Source: Fulvimarina uroteuthidis
GTDB lineage: Bacteria > Pseudomonadota > Alphaproteobacteria > Rhizobiales > Rhizobiaceae
Length of the DNA: 64,000 nucleotides
NCBI RefSeq assembly: GCF_034321785.1
Contig: NZ_JAXLPB010000004.1
Coordinates: 124,001-188,000, forward strand
Reading direction: 5' to 3'
Shown here: positions 28,292-36,032 of the stretch, piece after piece
Layout: every line of letters starts with the position of its first letter
How positions within the stretch are numbered: position 1 is the first letter of the stretch
Notes under the pieces: model-generated
Seen by the model: the letters and a program-made list of their open reading frames with translations, nothing else
Told to the model about the DNA's origin: nothing
The model's database searches: none
Translations under genes and position numbers: made by a program

Positions 28292-28385
28292 CCTTCCGGC
28301 GTCCTCAGCTGCCCGCCCCGTCGAAAGACGTCGCGTCCGGAATGCGGCGCCTCCATCTCATGGCGCTTCCGCCGACGGTCTTGGA

Positions 28386-28423
28386 GCATCGGCCCGAAAA
28401 GCGCTGTTCGGAAAGCCCGATGC
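28386..28423. repeat. Palindromic intergenic repeat, first member
   Basis: Nested inverted repeat: outer GCATCGG (28386-28392)/CCGATGC (28417-28423), inner CCGAA (28394-28398)/TTCGG (28407-28411). It has the same architecture and shared bases as the element at 58195-58238, suggesting a dispersed Rhizobiales-type palindromic repeat. Confidence 0.55.
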
Positions 28424-28440
28424 GTGAAACCGAAGAGAGG

Positions 28441-28482
28441 GCTAGCCTGTCGTGCGCCTGACCGGACGCACGACAGGCTAGC
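28441..28482. repeat. Perfect 16-bp inverted repeat spanning the aldolase stop codon
   Basis: GCTAGCCTGTCGTGCG (28441-28456) pairs exactly with CGCACGACAGGCTAGC (28467-28482) around a 10-nt loop. The stop codon of the minus-strand aldolase gene (28478-28480) lies in the right arm. No T-run follows on either side, so it may stabilise 3' ends or block converging transcription. Confidence 0.75.
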
Positions 28483-29254
28483 GCCGCAAGTCCGCGGCGA
28501 ACCGCTTTGCGCCTTCCGCGATGATCGTCACGTCGAGGCCGGCGCACACGCAACTGAACCCCATATCGGCAAAACGGCGCGCATAGGCGGGGGTGGGCGC
28601 GTAGCACGCCGCGATCCTGCCGTTCTTACGGCAGGCCTCGGCGATCCGCTGCATCGCCGCTTCGAGCCGCGGCCCGTCGAGATCGACCCTCGCATCGTCG
28701 GACAGGGCGATGGAGAGATCAGCCGGCCCGACGAACAGCCCGTCGAGGCCTTCGATCCCGGCAATCTCGTCGAGCGCGTCCATCGCCCGGCCGGTCTCGA
28801 TCATGCCGAAGGCGAAGGTCTCGGCGTTCGCGGCGGCGACATAGGCCGGCGTATCGCCGCCCCTGGCGAGCGGCGCGGCGCGGATCGGACCATAGGAGCG
28901 CAGGCCGAGCGGGGGATATTTCGCGTGCTTGACGAAGGCGCGCGCCTCGTCCGCCGTCTCGATCATCGGCATGATGATGCCGCTCGCCCCCATGTCGAGC
29001 GCCCAGGAGACGTGATCGTAAGCACCGACGGGCACGCGCACCAAGGCGGGCTTGGCGAAGGCGTAGGCGCGGGTGATGCCGTCGCGCACGTCGCCCTTGT
29101 CGAGCATGCCGTGCTGCATGTCGAAGGTCACGAGGTCGAACCCCGCGCTGAGGAACGCTTCCTGGGTAAACGGGTCGGGCGAGGACAGCCAGGCCGAGAT
29201 GGCCGGGCCGGCACCGTTGCGCAGGATATCGAGCGCGCCCGCCATCCGGCTCAT
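28478..29254 (-). CDS. HpcH/HpaI-type aldolase (citrate lyase family)
   Basis: This 258-residue class II aldolase has catalytic residues of the family: the His segment DMQHGMLD, Arg in GLRSYGPIR, metal ligand Glu in GMIETGRAM and Asp in GLFVGPADLSIAL. Family members cleave 2-keto-3-deoxy or 4-hydroxy-2-oxo acids to pyruvate plus an aldehyde; the substrate cannot be read from sequence. The start at 29254 overlaps the DUF1476 stop by ATGA. Confidence 0.88.
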   Translation of the reverse strand: MSRMAGALDILRNGAGPAISAWLSSPDPFTQEAFLSAGFDLVTFDMQHGMLDKGDVRDGITRAYAFAKPALVRVPVGAYDHVSWALDMGASGIIMPMIETADEARAFVKHAKYPPLGLRSYGPIRAAPLARGGDTPAYVAAANAETFAFGMIETGRAMDALDEIAGIEGLDGLFVGPADLSIALSDDARVDLDGPRLEAAMQRIAEACRKNGRIAACYAPTPAYARRFADMGFSCVCAGLDVTIIAEGAKRFAADLRR

Positions 29255-29568
29255 TCCGCCATCACCTCGCGCTCGGCCTGTTGCAGGAGTTCGACGAGCT
29301 TGGCGCGAATGTCGGCATCGGACAGGTCGGACCCGGCCTTGGCGAGGTCGTCCCGCAGGTGCTCGAACACGTCGTCGTCGCCGGGCTTTTCGAAATCGAC
29401 CCGGACGATCTCCTGGGCATAGGCGTTCGCGTCGGCGCCGGTCTTGCCGATGATCCCGGCGGCCCACAGGCCTGCAAGCTTGTTGCGGCGGGCCCGGATG
29501 CGGAACTTCAGTTCCTGATCGTGGATGAAGCGATTTTCGAAATCGCGTTCGCGGTCGGCCATCGTCAT
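29251..29568 (-). CDS. DUF1476 family: F1-ATPase inhibitor zeta subunit
   Basis: This 105-residue helical protein matches DUF1476 (start MTMADRERDFENRFIHDQEL, then KFRIRARRNKLAGLWAA). In Paracoccus the homologue is the zeta inhibitor of the F1Fo-ATP synthase, blocking ATP hydrolysis through its N-terminal region. GGAGGAAACC precedes the ATG. Its location next to purC is typical of Rhizobiales. Confidence 0.9.
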   Translation of the reverse strand: MTMADRERDFENRFIHDQELKFRIRARRNKLAGLWAAGIIGKTGADANAYAQEIVRVDFEKPGDDDVFEHLRDDLAKAGSDLSDADIRAKLVELLQQAEREVMAE

Positions 29569-29930
29569 GGTTGGTTTCCTCCATCGGACCCGTCGGGCAG
29601 CAGCGAAGGCACGCTCGGCGGCATTTCGTGTCGTACGTGTCCAGTTTCACACATCGCGGCGGGCGCCGCCATTCGTGATCGCGATCCGCTCGCCCTTTTG
29701 ACCGAAAGAACGGGGGATAAGCTCGGCTCCTCGGCCTTTCCGCCGGCCTTTGCCCCTTGTGCCGCTTGACCTTTAACCCGGCGATACCGACTTTCGATAC
29801 GCACATCGAAACATGGGCCGGCAGCGTGCCGATTGTGATGGAACGCGCCTTGGTCTATTCACGAAGCTGAAACGAGCCTTGAGACCGATCCCCGGCTCGT
29901 GTTTCGCCAAGGCCAGGAACAGAGTTTAAT
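29569..29930. other. 362-nt divergent intergenic stretch before purC
   Basis: No gene is supported. It should contain the divergent promoters of the DUF1476 gene and purC. No PurR-like palindrome, riboswitch or clear promoter was found by eye. Confidence 0.4.
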
Positions 29931-30695
29931 ATGACACGTCGTCGCCGCATCTACGAAGGCAAAGGCAAGATCCTCTATGAGGGGCCCGAGCCCGGCACGC
30001 TCGTCCAGTTCTTCAAGGACGACGCGACCGCCTTCAACAAGAAGAAGCACGAGATCGTCGATGGCAAGGGCGTCCTCAACAACCGGATCTCCGAATATAT
30101 CTTCGGCCATCTGAACAAGATGGGCATTCCGACTCACTTCATTAAGCGGCTCAACATGCGTGAGCAGCTCATCAAGGAAGTCGAGATCATTCCGCTCGAG
30201 GTGGTGGTGCGCAACATCGCCGCCGGCTCGCTCGCAAAGCGCCTCGGCATCGAGGAAGGCACGGTGCTGCCCCGCTCGATCATCGAATTCTACTACAAGG
30301 CCGACGCGCTCGACGATCCGATGGTGTCGGAAGAGCACATCACGGCGTTCGGCTGGGCGAGCCCTCAGGAAATCGACGACATCATGGCGCTCGCCATCCG
30401 CGTCAACGACTTCCTGTCCGGCCTCTTTCTCGGCGTCGGCATCCAGCTCATCGACTTCAAGATCGAGACCGGGCGCCTGTTCGAGGGCGACATGATGCGG
30501 ATCGTCGTCGCCGACGAGATCAGCCCCGATTCCTGCCGTCTGTGGGACATCAACACCCAGGAAAAGATGGACAAGGACCGGTTCCGCCGGGACATGGGCG
30601 GCCTCGTGGAGGCCTATCAGGAGGTTGCACGCCGGCTCGGCATCATGAATGAAAACGAGCCGCCGCGCCCCTCGGGGCCGGTGTTGGTCAAGTAA
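29931..30695 (+). CDS. purC: Phosphoribosylaminoimidazole-succinocarboxamide synthase
   Basis: This 254-residue SAICAR synthetase joins CAIR and aspartate using ATP. Family motifs include YEGKGKILYEGPEPGTL at the N-terminus, KGVLNNRISEYIF, VVVRNIAAGSLAKR, LIDFKIETGR and the ISPDSCRLWD segment. It is the first gene of a purine operon with purS, a coiled-coil gene and purQ. Confidence 0.97.
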   Translation: MTRRRRIYEGKGKILYEGPEPGTLVQFFKDDATAFNKKKHEIVDGKGVLNNRISEYIFGHLNKMGIPTHFIKRLNMREQLIKEVEIIPLEVVVRNIAAGSLAKRLGIEEGTVLPRSIIEFYYKADALDDPMVSEEHITAFGWASPQEIDDIMALAIRVNDFLSGLFLGVGIQLIDFKIETGRLFEGDMMRIVVADEISPDSCRLWDINTQEKMDKDRFRRDMGGLVEAYQEVARRLGIMNENEPPRPSGPVLVK

Positions 30696-30765
30696 GACGG
30701 AAAAAACCCGTCAAGCAGCCGGCACCGGCATTGAGACTCATCCATTCGAAAGACAGGCAGATACA

Positions 30766-31008
30766 GTGATCAAGGCGCGCATCGTCGTTACGCTGAAGAA
30801 CGGCGTTCTGGACCCGCAAGGAAAAGCCATCGAAGGCGCGCTCGGCCATCTCGGCTTCGACGGCGTCGGACAGGTCCGTCAGGGCAAGGTGTTCGACGTC
30901 AAGCTCGAAGGTGACGACAGGGCGGCGGCCGAACGGCAGCTCGCCGAGATGTGCGACAAGCTTCTGGCCAATACGGTGATTGAGGATTACGATATAATCC
31001 TCGATTAA
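30766..31008 (+). CDS. purS: FGAM synthase subunit PurS
   Basis: This 80-residue subunit bridges PurL and PurQ and helps channel ammonia. It has IKARIVVTLKNGVLDPQGKA and CDKLLANTVIEDYDI, the family ends. No ATG fits; the GTG at 30766 (VIKARI) gives the correct N-terminus. It lies 70 nt after purC. Confidence 0.94.
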   Translation: MIKARIVVTLKNGVLDPQGKAIEGALGHLGFDGVGQVRQGKVFDVKLEGDDRAAAERQLAEMCDKLLANTVIEDYDIILD

Positions 31009-31029
31009 CGGTAGCAGGGAGTTGCAGCG

Positions 31030-31287
31030 ATGGCCGAGGTCACGAACGACCTGATCTTCGAAGTGCTGAAACAGATTCAGGCTGATATCTCCGAATTAAA
31101 ATTCGGGCAGCAAGGCATTCGCCAAGAGTTGAATGCGCTCCGTGGGCACTTTGTTTCCATGCAGGGCGATATTCATAATATCTATCTGAAGCTTGATCGC
31201 CATGACGAGCGCATGGACCGCATCGAGCGTCGGCTGAACCTTCGAGAGCTCGCCGAGCCGCCAACATCCTACGAGCCGCATTCATGA
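31030..31287 (+). CDS. Small coiled-coil protein inserted between purS and purQ
   Basis: This 85-residue protein is predicted almost entirely helical. It has heptad-like spacing (LIFEVLKQIQADISELKFGQ, then HDERMDRIERRLNLRELAEP). Base composition is slightly AT-richer than the pur genes. Its stop overlaps the purQ start by ATGA (31284-31287), so it is translationally coupled into the FGAM synthase operon. No enzymatic motif. A structural or regulatory role for the PurLQS complex is speculation; domestication of a phage-type small protein is another possibility. Confidence 0.75.
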   Translation: MAEVTNDLIFEVLKQIQADISELKFGQQGIRQELNALRGHFVSMQGDIHNIYLKLDRHDERMDRIERRLNLRELAEPPTSYEPHS

Positions 31288-31964
31288 ACACCACCGTCGT
31301 TCTTCTCCCCGGCCTCAATCGCGATCGCGACATGATCGCGGCGCTGAAGACCATTACCGGCAAGATGCCGGCGACCGTCTGGCAGACCGAAACCGCGCTT
31401 CCGAAATCCGATCTCATTGTGATCCCGGGCGGATTTTCGTTCGGCGACTATCTGCGGGCCGGCGCGATCGGGGCTCGCTCCCCGGTCATGCGGGCTGTGG
31501 CGGATGCGGCGGCAAAGGGCGTTCCGGTTCTCGGCGTGTGCAACGGGTTCCAGATCCTGTGCGAGGCGGGGCTTCTGCCGGGCGCGCTGATGCGCAACAC
31601 GACGCTGCGCTTCGTCTGCCGCGAGGTGCGGCTCGAAGTCACCAATGCGGCCACGCGCTTCACCGGCGGCTACACGCAGGGCCAGATCATCCGCTGCCCG
31701 GTCGCCCACCATGACGGCAATTATTTCGCCGACGATGCGACGCTGAAGACCCTTCAGGACGGCGACCAGATCGTGTTCCGCTATGCCGAGGGCACCAATC
31801 CGAACGGCGCGCTGCGCGATATAGCCGGGATCGTCAACGGGGCCGGAAACGTGCTCGGCATGATGCCCCACCCGGAAAACCTGATCGAGCCCGAGCATGG
31901 CGGCACCGATGGCCGCGCCATCTTCGAGGGCGCGTTGGGCATGACCATGCGGCAAGCTGCATGA
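31284..31964 (+). CDS. purQ: FGAM synthase glutaminase subunit PurQ
   Basis: This 226-residue class I glutamine amidotransferase releases ammonia for PurL. The nucleophile lies in LGVCNGFQIL, with the His/Glu pair in MMPHPENLIE. The N-terminal GLNRDRD replaces the more frequent GSNCDRD. It overlaps genes on both sides by ATGA, and purL is not in this window. Confidence 0.96.
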   Translation: MNTTVVLLPGLNRDRDMIAALKTITGKMPATVWQTETALPKSDLIVIPGGFSFGDYLRAGAIGARSPVMRAVADAAAKGVPVLGVCNGFQILCEAGLLPGALMRNTTLRFVCREVRLEVTNAATRFTGGYTQGQIIRCPVAHHDGNYFADDATLKTLQDGDQIVFRYAEGTNPNGALRDIAGIVNGAGNVLGMMPHPENLIEPEHGGTDGRAIFEGALGMTMRQAA

Positions 31965-32380
31965 AAATGCGGCTATCTGGCCAGGGCGCACGCGCTGCCG
32001 CCGCACTCTCCGCTCTTCTGATTGTGTCGTCCTGCGCATCGAAGCCCGAGCCCGATAAGCCGGGTCCTGCCCCCGCGGAAGCAGGCCTTGATCTGATGGA
32101 GCGCCTGACGCTCAACGCCGATCGCTGCTGGTTCAAATCCGGCGATCCGGCCTTCGATTCCTACAGCCTCGCACCGGAGCTTTCCTCCTTCTCCGGCAAG
32201 CCGCGCTTTCTTCTGGTGCCGACCGGCCAGCCCGAGGCACGGCCGCTTCTCGTGGCCGAAGGCACCGCCGGGACCGGAAACGTTTCCGTCTACGGCCCGC
32301 TTCTGAGCGAAGAGATCGGCCAGCGCGCCGAGAGCGACATCGCCCGCTGGCAATCGGGCAGCGACGATTGCGTGAGCTGA
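31961..32380 (+). CDS. Small lipoprotein, unknown function
   Basis: This 139-residue protein has a lipoprotein signal with lipobox VSSC near residue 25, a Pro-rich spacer (KPEPDKPGPAPAE) and a compact domain with two cysteines (DRCWFK and the terminal DDCVS) that could form a disulphide. It overlaps purQ by ATGA. No family is recognised. Confidence 0.7.
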   Translation: MKMRLSGQGARAAAALSALLIVSSCASKPEPDKPGPAPAEAGLDLMERLTLNADRCWFKSGDPAFDSYSLAPELSSFSGKPRFLLVPTGQPEARPLLVAEGTAGTGNVSVYGPLLSEEIGQRAESDIARWQSGSDDCVS

Positions 32381-32475
32381 TTTGAATTCAGCAGGGGCTC
32401 GGTAGAGGGCGTTATTCCAGTTTTCGCGGCGGGATAGCTTCGCTGGCAACATGTCCCGTGCTGGCTTGAGTGGCT

Positions 32476-32495
32476 CCTCGGGCCGCGTCCCGAGG
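32476..32495. repeat. Short intergenic palindrome CCTCGGG/CCCGAGG
   Basis: A 7-bp perfect inverted repeat (32476-32482 and 32489-32495) with a 6-nt loop resembles the very common CCTCGGG-type palindromes scattered between genes in alphaproteobacteria. No T-run follows. Confidence 0.35.
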
Positions 32496-32620
32496 ATCCG
32501 GAATGTCTGAGGACCCGCCGAAAACTCGACGGCCATTCCTGCGACATTCGATGGCTCGCCCGAATTCCGGAGCTCCCCTGCACCGCTGCGCCCTTCGCAC
32601 CAAACCCAACGCCGCGCACG

Positions 32621-32652
32621 AAAACGCCCGGCCCTCGTTCGAGAACCGGGCG
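32621..32652 (-). terminator. Rho-independent terminator of hom
   Basis: On the minus strand CGCCCGG (32652-32646) pairs with CCGGGCG (32631-32625), followed by TTTT (32624-32621). It lies about 25 nt after the hom stop. Confidence 0.75.
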
Positions 32653-32675
32653 CACAATCCGACACCTCAGACTGC

Positions 32676-33980
32676 TCAGTCGAGCTGCTCGATCCGCAGC
32701 ATCTGGGCTTCGCCGGCCAGATGACCGTCTTCCGAAATCGAGAGAAGCGCCGCGCGCACCGCGCTCTCGGTCGTCTCGTGCGTCACGAGGATGACGGTGG
32801 CGATCGCCTTGTCGCCATGGCCGGAACTGCGGCGCTGGACGATCGATTCGAGCGAAATCTCGTTCTGCGCCATGCGCGTCGCGATCGCCGCGATGGCGCC
32901 GACCCGGTCGTGTACCGAAAGCCGAATGTAGTAGCCGCCCTCATGCGCCCGCATCCGGGCGCGGGTGTAGGGCTTCAGCTTGTCGACCGGAATGCCGAGC
33001 GTCGGAAGGACGACGCCGGTGGCAAGGTCCATGATGTCGGACAGGACCGCCGAGGCGGTCGCATCGCCGCCCGCGCCGGGGCCGGCCAGCATGATGGAGC
33101 CGAGAAGGTCGGTATCGACGGCGACCGCATTGGTGACGCCGGAGACCTGCGCCATGGCGGCGGCGGCCGGAATGAGTGCGGGATGCACGCGCTGCTCGAT
33201 GCCGGTATCGGTCAGCTGGGCGACCGCCAGAAGCTTGATCGTGTAGCCGAGATCCTTGGCCGCCGCGATGTCTTCGGAGGTCACGCGCTCAATGCCCTCG
33301 ATATAGATCGAGCCGGAATCGATCTCGGTGCCGAAGGCGAGCGACGTCAGGATGGCGAGCTTGTGGGCGGCATCGAAGCCGCCAATGTCGAACGTCGGAT
33401 CGGCTTCCGCGTAGCCGAGATCCTGCGCGTCCTTGAGGCACACGTCGAAGCTCAGCCCCTCGCGCTCCATGCGCGTCAGCATGTAGTTGCAGGTGCCGTT
33501 GAGAATGCCGTAGACGCGCGTGACGTCGTTGCCGGACAGGCTTTCGCGCATGGTCTTGATGATCGGGATGCCGCCCGCGACGGCCGCCTCGTAGAGAACT
33601 TCCGTGCCGTTGGCGGCTGCCAGCCGGGCAAGGTCCACCCCGTGATGGGCCAGAAGCGCCTTGTTGGCCGTCACCACGGGAATGCCGCGCTTCAACGCCG
33701 CCGTCACGCATTCGAGCGCCGGACCATCGGCGCCGCCGATCAGTTCGACGAAGCCGTCAATGTCGGCCTGGGCGGCGAGCGTCACCGGATCGTCGTGCCA
33801 TTCCATGGCGCCCGCATCGAAACCGCGATCCTTGGCCCGGTCGCGGGCCGATACCGCCACGACCTCGATCGGACGTCCGGCCCGGTGAAGGATGGAGCCG
33901 GCTTTGGTCTGGAGGAGACGGGCAAGGCTTGCGCCAACGGTTCCAAGACCGGCAATTCCGATCCGCAAAGGTTTCGTCAT
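32676..33980 (-). CDS. hom: Homoserine dehydrogenase
   Basis: This 434-residue enzyme reduces aspartate semialdehyde to homoserine for Thr, Met and Ile synthesis. N-terminal Rossmann motif GLGTVGASL (about 11-19), the catalytic middle with GGIPIIKTMRESLSGN, GILNGTCNYM, AEADPTFDIGG, and a C-terminal ACT domain from about residue 350 for feedback control. ATG 33980 is preferred over TTG 33983. It lies downstream of the aminotransferase gene on the same strand, an association common in this order. Confidence 0.96.
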   Translation of the reverse strand: MTKPLRIGIAGLGTVGASLARLLQTKAGSILHRAGRPIEVVAVSARDRAKDRGFDAGAMEWHDDPVTLAAQADIDGFVELIGGADGPALECVTAALKRGIPVVTANKALLAHHGVDLARLAAANGTEVLYEAAVAGGIPIIKTMRESLSGNDVTRVYGILNGTCNYMLTRMEREGLSFDVCLKDAQDLGYAEADPTFDIGGFDAAHKLAILTSLAFGTEIDSGSIYIEGIERVTSEDIAAAKDLGYTIKLLAVAQLTDTGIEQRVHPALIPAAAAMAQVSGVTNAVAVDTDLLGSIMLAGPGAGGDATASAVLSDIMDLATGVVLPTLGIPVDKLKPYTRARMRAHEGGYYIRLSVHDRVGAIAAIATRMAQNEISLESIVQRRSSGHGDKAIATVILVTHETTESAVRAALLSISEDGHLAGEAQMLRIEQLD

Positions 33981-34087
33981 CAATCTTCAGTCGCAGTTCT
34001 TGAGCTTTCGGGGCACCGCGCTCGCTCCGTGGCAGCGCGCCCTGGGCCGGGTTTCGGTAAGTGGCGCGCGGGACGCAAGCACGGGAC

Positions 34088-34121
34088 GGGCGCAAGACCG
34101 GATCGCTCCGGTCTTGCGCCC
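34088..34121. repeat. Perfect 15-bp inverted repeat between alaC and hom
   Basis: GGGCGCAAGACCGGA (34088-34102) and TCCGGTCTTGCGCCC (34107-34121) form a hairpin with a TCGC loop immediately after the aminotransferase stop. No T-run follows. It could be an attenuator, a Rho-linked structure or a processing signal that lowers hom expression. Confidence 0.7.
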
Positions 34122-34127
34122 TGCCTG

Positions 34128-35345
34128 TCAGGCGCGGGCGCGCATCGGAAGGACCTTTTGCCCCTCTTCCTCGCCGCTTGCAAGGAATCGCTTGATGTTG
34201 CGCGCCGCCTGGCGGATGCGATGCTCGTTTTCCACGAGCGCGATCCGCACGTGATCGTCGCCATATTCGCCGAAGCCAACGCCGGGCGCGACCGCGACGT
34301 CGGCATGTTCGACCAGCAGCTTGGAAAATTCCAGCGACCCCATCTTCCTGTAGGCTTCCGGCAGCGGAACCCAGGCGAACATGGTCGAGGAGGGAGCCGG
34401 CACGGTCCAGCCGGCGCGACCGAACGCGTCGACCAGAACGTCGCGGCGCTTCTTGTACACCTGCCGGATCTCGGCGACGGCGGCATCACCCTGGTTGATC
34501 GCGGTCGCGGCCGCCACCTGGACCGGGGTGAACGCGCCATAGTCGAGATAGGACTTGACCCGGCCGAGGGCGGCGCACAGGCGCTCGTTGCCGACCGCGA
34601 ACCCGATGCGCCAGCCGGGCATCGAATAGCTCTTCGACATGGAGGTGAACTCGACGGCCACGTCCATCGCGCCCTGCACCTCGAGGATCGAGGGCGGCGG
34701 GACGTCGTCGAAATAGATCTCCGAATAGGCGAGATCGGAAATCACGATGATCTCGTGCTTCTTGGCGAAATTGACGACGTCCTTGTAGAAGTCGCGGGTC
34801 GCCGTATAGGCGGTCGGATTGCCGGGAAAGTTCAGGACGACGGCGATCGGCTTGGGGATCGAGTGGACGACGGCCCGCTCCATGGCGCGCAGGAAGTCTT
34901 CGTCGGGCCTGGCCGGCAGCGCGCGGATGGTGCCGCCGGACATGATGAAGCCGAAGGCGTGGATCGGGTAGGTCGGGTTCGGGCAGAGGATGACGTCGCC
35001 CGGCGCGGTGATGGCCTGCGCCATGTTGGCGAAGCCTTCCTTCGAGCCGAGCGTCGCGACGATCTGCCGGTTGGGATCGAGCCTGACGCCGAACCGTCGC
35101 TCGTAGAAGGCGGCCTGCGCCTTGCGCAGACCGTTGATGCCCCGGGAGGCCGAATAACGATGGGCGCGCGGATCGCGCGCCACCTCGCACAGCTTGTCGA
35201 CGATGAAGGACGGCGTCGGCAGGTCCGGATTGCCCATGCCGAGATCGATGATGTCGGCGCCCTTGGCACGGGCGGCGGCCTTCAGCCGGTTGACCTCCTC
35301 GAACACGTAGGGCGGCAGCCGGCGGATCTTGTAATAGTCTTCCAT
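34128..35345 (-). CDS. alaC: AlaC-type pyridoxal-phosphate aminotransferase
   Basis: This 405-residue class I/II aminotransferase has PLP Lys in SMSKSYSMPGWRIGF, substrate and cofactor segments LGMGNPDLPTP, GSKEGFANMAQA and NFPGNPTAY, and a C-terminal HVRIALVENEHRIRQA. It matches alanine-pyruvate transaminases of the AlaC/YfdZ group, sometimes annotated as LL-diaminopimelate aminotransferase. Next to hom, a role in amino-acid supply is likely. Confidence 0.88.
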   Translation of the reverse strand: MEDYYKIRRLPPYVFEEVNRLKAAARAKGADIIDLGMGNPDLPTPSFIVDKLCEVARDPRAHRYSASRGINGLRKAQAAFYERRFGVRLDPNRQIVATLGSKEGFANMAQAITAPGDVILCPNPTYPIHAFGFIMSGGTIRALPARPDEDFLRAMERAVVHSIPKPIAVVLNFPGNPTAYTATRDFYKDVVNFAKKHEIIVISDLAYSEIYFDDVPPPSILEVQGAMDVAVEFTSMSKSYSMPGWRIGFAVGNERLCAALGRVKSYLDYGAFTPVQVAAATAINQGDAAVAEIRQVYKKRRDVLVDAFGRAGWTVPAPSSTMFAWVPLPEAYRKMGSLEFSKLLVEHADVAVAPGVGFGEYGDDHVRIALVENEHRIRQAARNIKRFLASGEEEGQKVLPMRARA

Positions 35346-35408
35346 ATGTCTTTATCCATGCGGCACGTCAGGCCGCGGTCGAGAAAATCGATTGGATCGG
35401 AAGCGGAA

Positions 35409-35864
35409 TCAGTTGGTCGGCTGTTCGGTGGCTTCGATCTGGCGCAGGACGTCTTCCGGTCGTGGCCCGCGCTTCGCCGTCCCGGAAGCCGCGGGCTGGG
35501 TGGCCGACGCCGCTCGCCCGGCCTCGGCCAGGCGGCGACGCGCTTCCATCGAAGCGGCGATATTGGCTTCGTATCCGGCATTCCGGGGCGCGGCGGCGCG
35601 TGTTCGCGCGATGCTGGTGAACTCACCCTGCGCCTTATCGACCGCGGCGTCGGTCAGCTGCGGAGCGGCGGTGCCCGGATAGGCACCCAAAAGGGGATAG
35701 CCGTCCTCGTCGAGGCGCTGGCGCGATTGAACCGCCTCCGCCTGGCTCAGGCGCAACGCCCCGATGGACGTGTTGTCCTCGTCGGGAAACAGCGACTGGC
35801 AAGCCGTCAACGCGAACGATCCCGCGAGAATGCCGAGGAGACGGAAGCCAAAAGTGAAAGACAT
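35409..35864 (-). CDS. Lipoprotein, unknown function
   Basis: This 151-residue protein has a lipoprotein signal ending in FALTAC (MSFTFGFRLLGILAGSFALT before Cys). The mature chain is polar and probably helical, with a long low-complexity C-terminal half rich in Ala, Arg and Pro. ATG 35864 gives the best signal peptide; ATG 35900 would add a basic extension. It diverges from phaC. Confidence 0.7.
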   Translation of the reverse strand: MSFTFGFRLLGILAGSFALTACQSLFPDEDNTSIGALRLSQAEAVQSRQRLDEDGYPLLGAYPGTAAPQLTDAAVDKAQGEFTSIARTRAAAPRNAGYEANIAASMEARRRLAEAGRAASATQPAASGTAKRGPRPEDVLRQIEATEQPTN

Positions 35865-36032
35865 GACGAAGAACCTGTTTGAAATCGCCGTTCGTGTCAT
35901 ACTGTATAAGAGACAAAAAACAAAACCGCGACCTCCATGCACGACAGCCTGGCGAAAGAACCGGAAATCAAGAGGTTGCCCTGAAATCCGCAAACCCGTC
36001 GGGCGCGGATTGGAACGAGGGAGGAAACAGCG

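Noticed and set aside
32721..35882. 1053-codon plus-strand open frame opposite hom and alaC
   Set aside because: It is antisense to two clearly recognised genes; long antisense frames are expected from high-GC third-position bias, and its translation is low-complexity His/Arg/Asp-rich.
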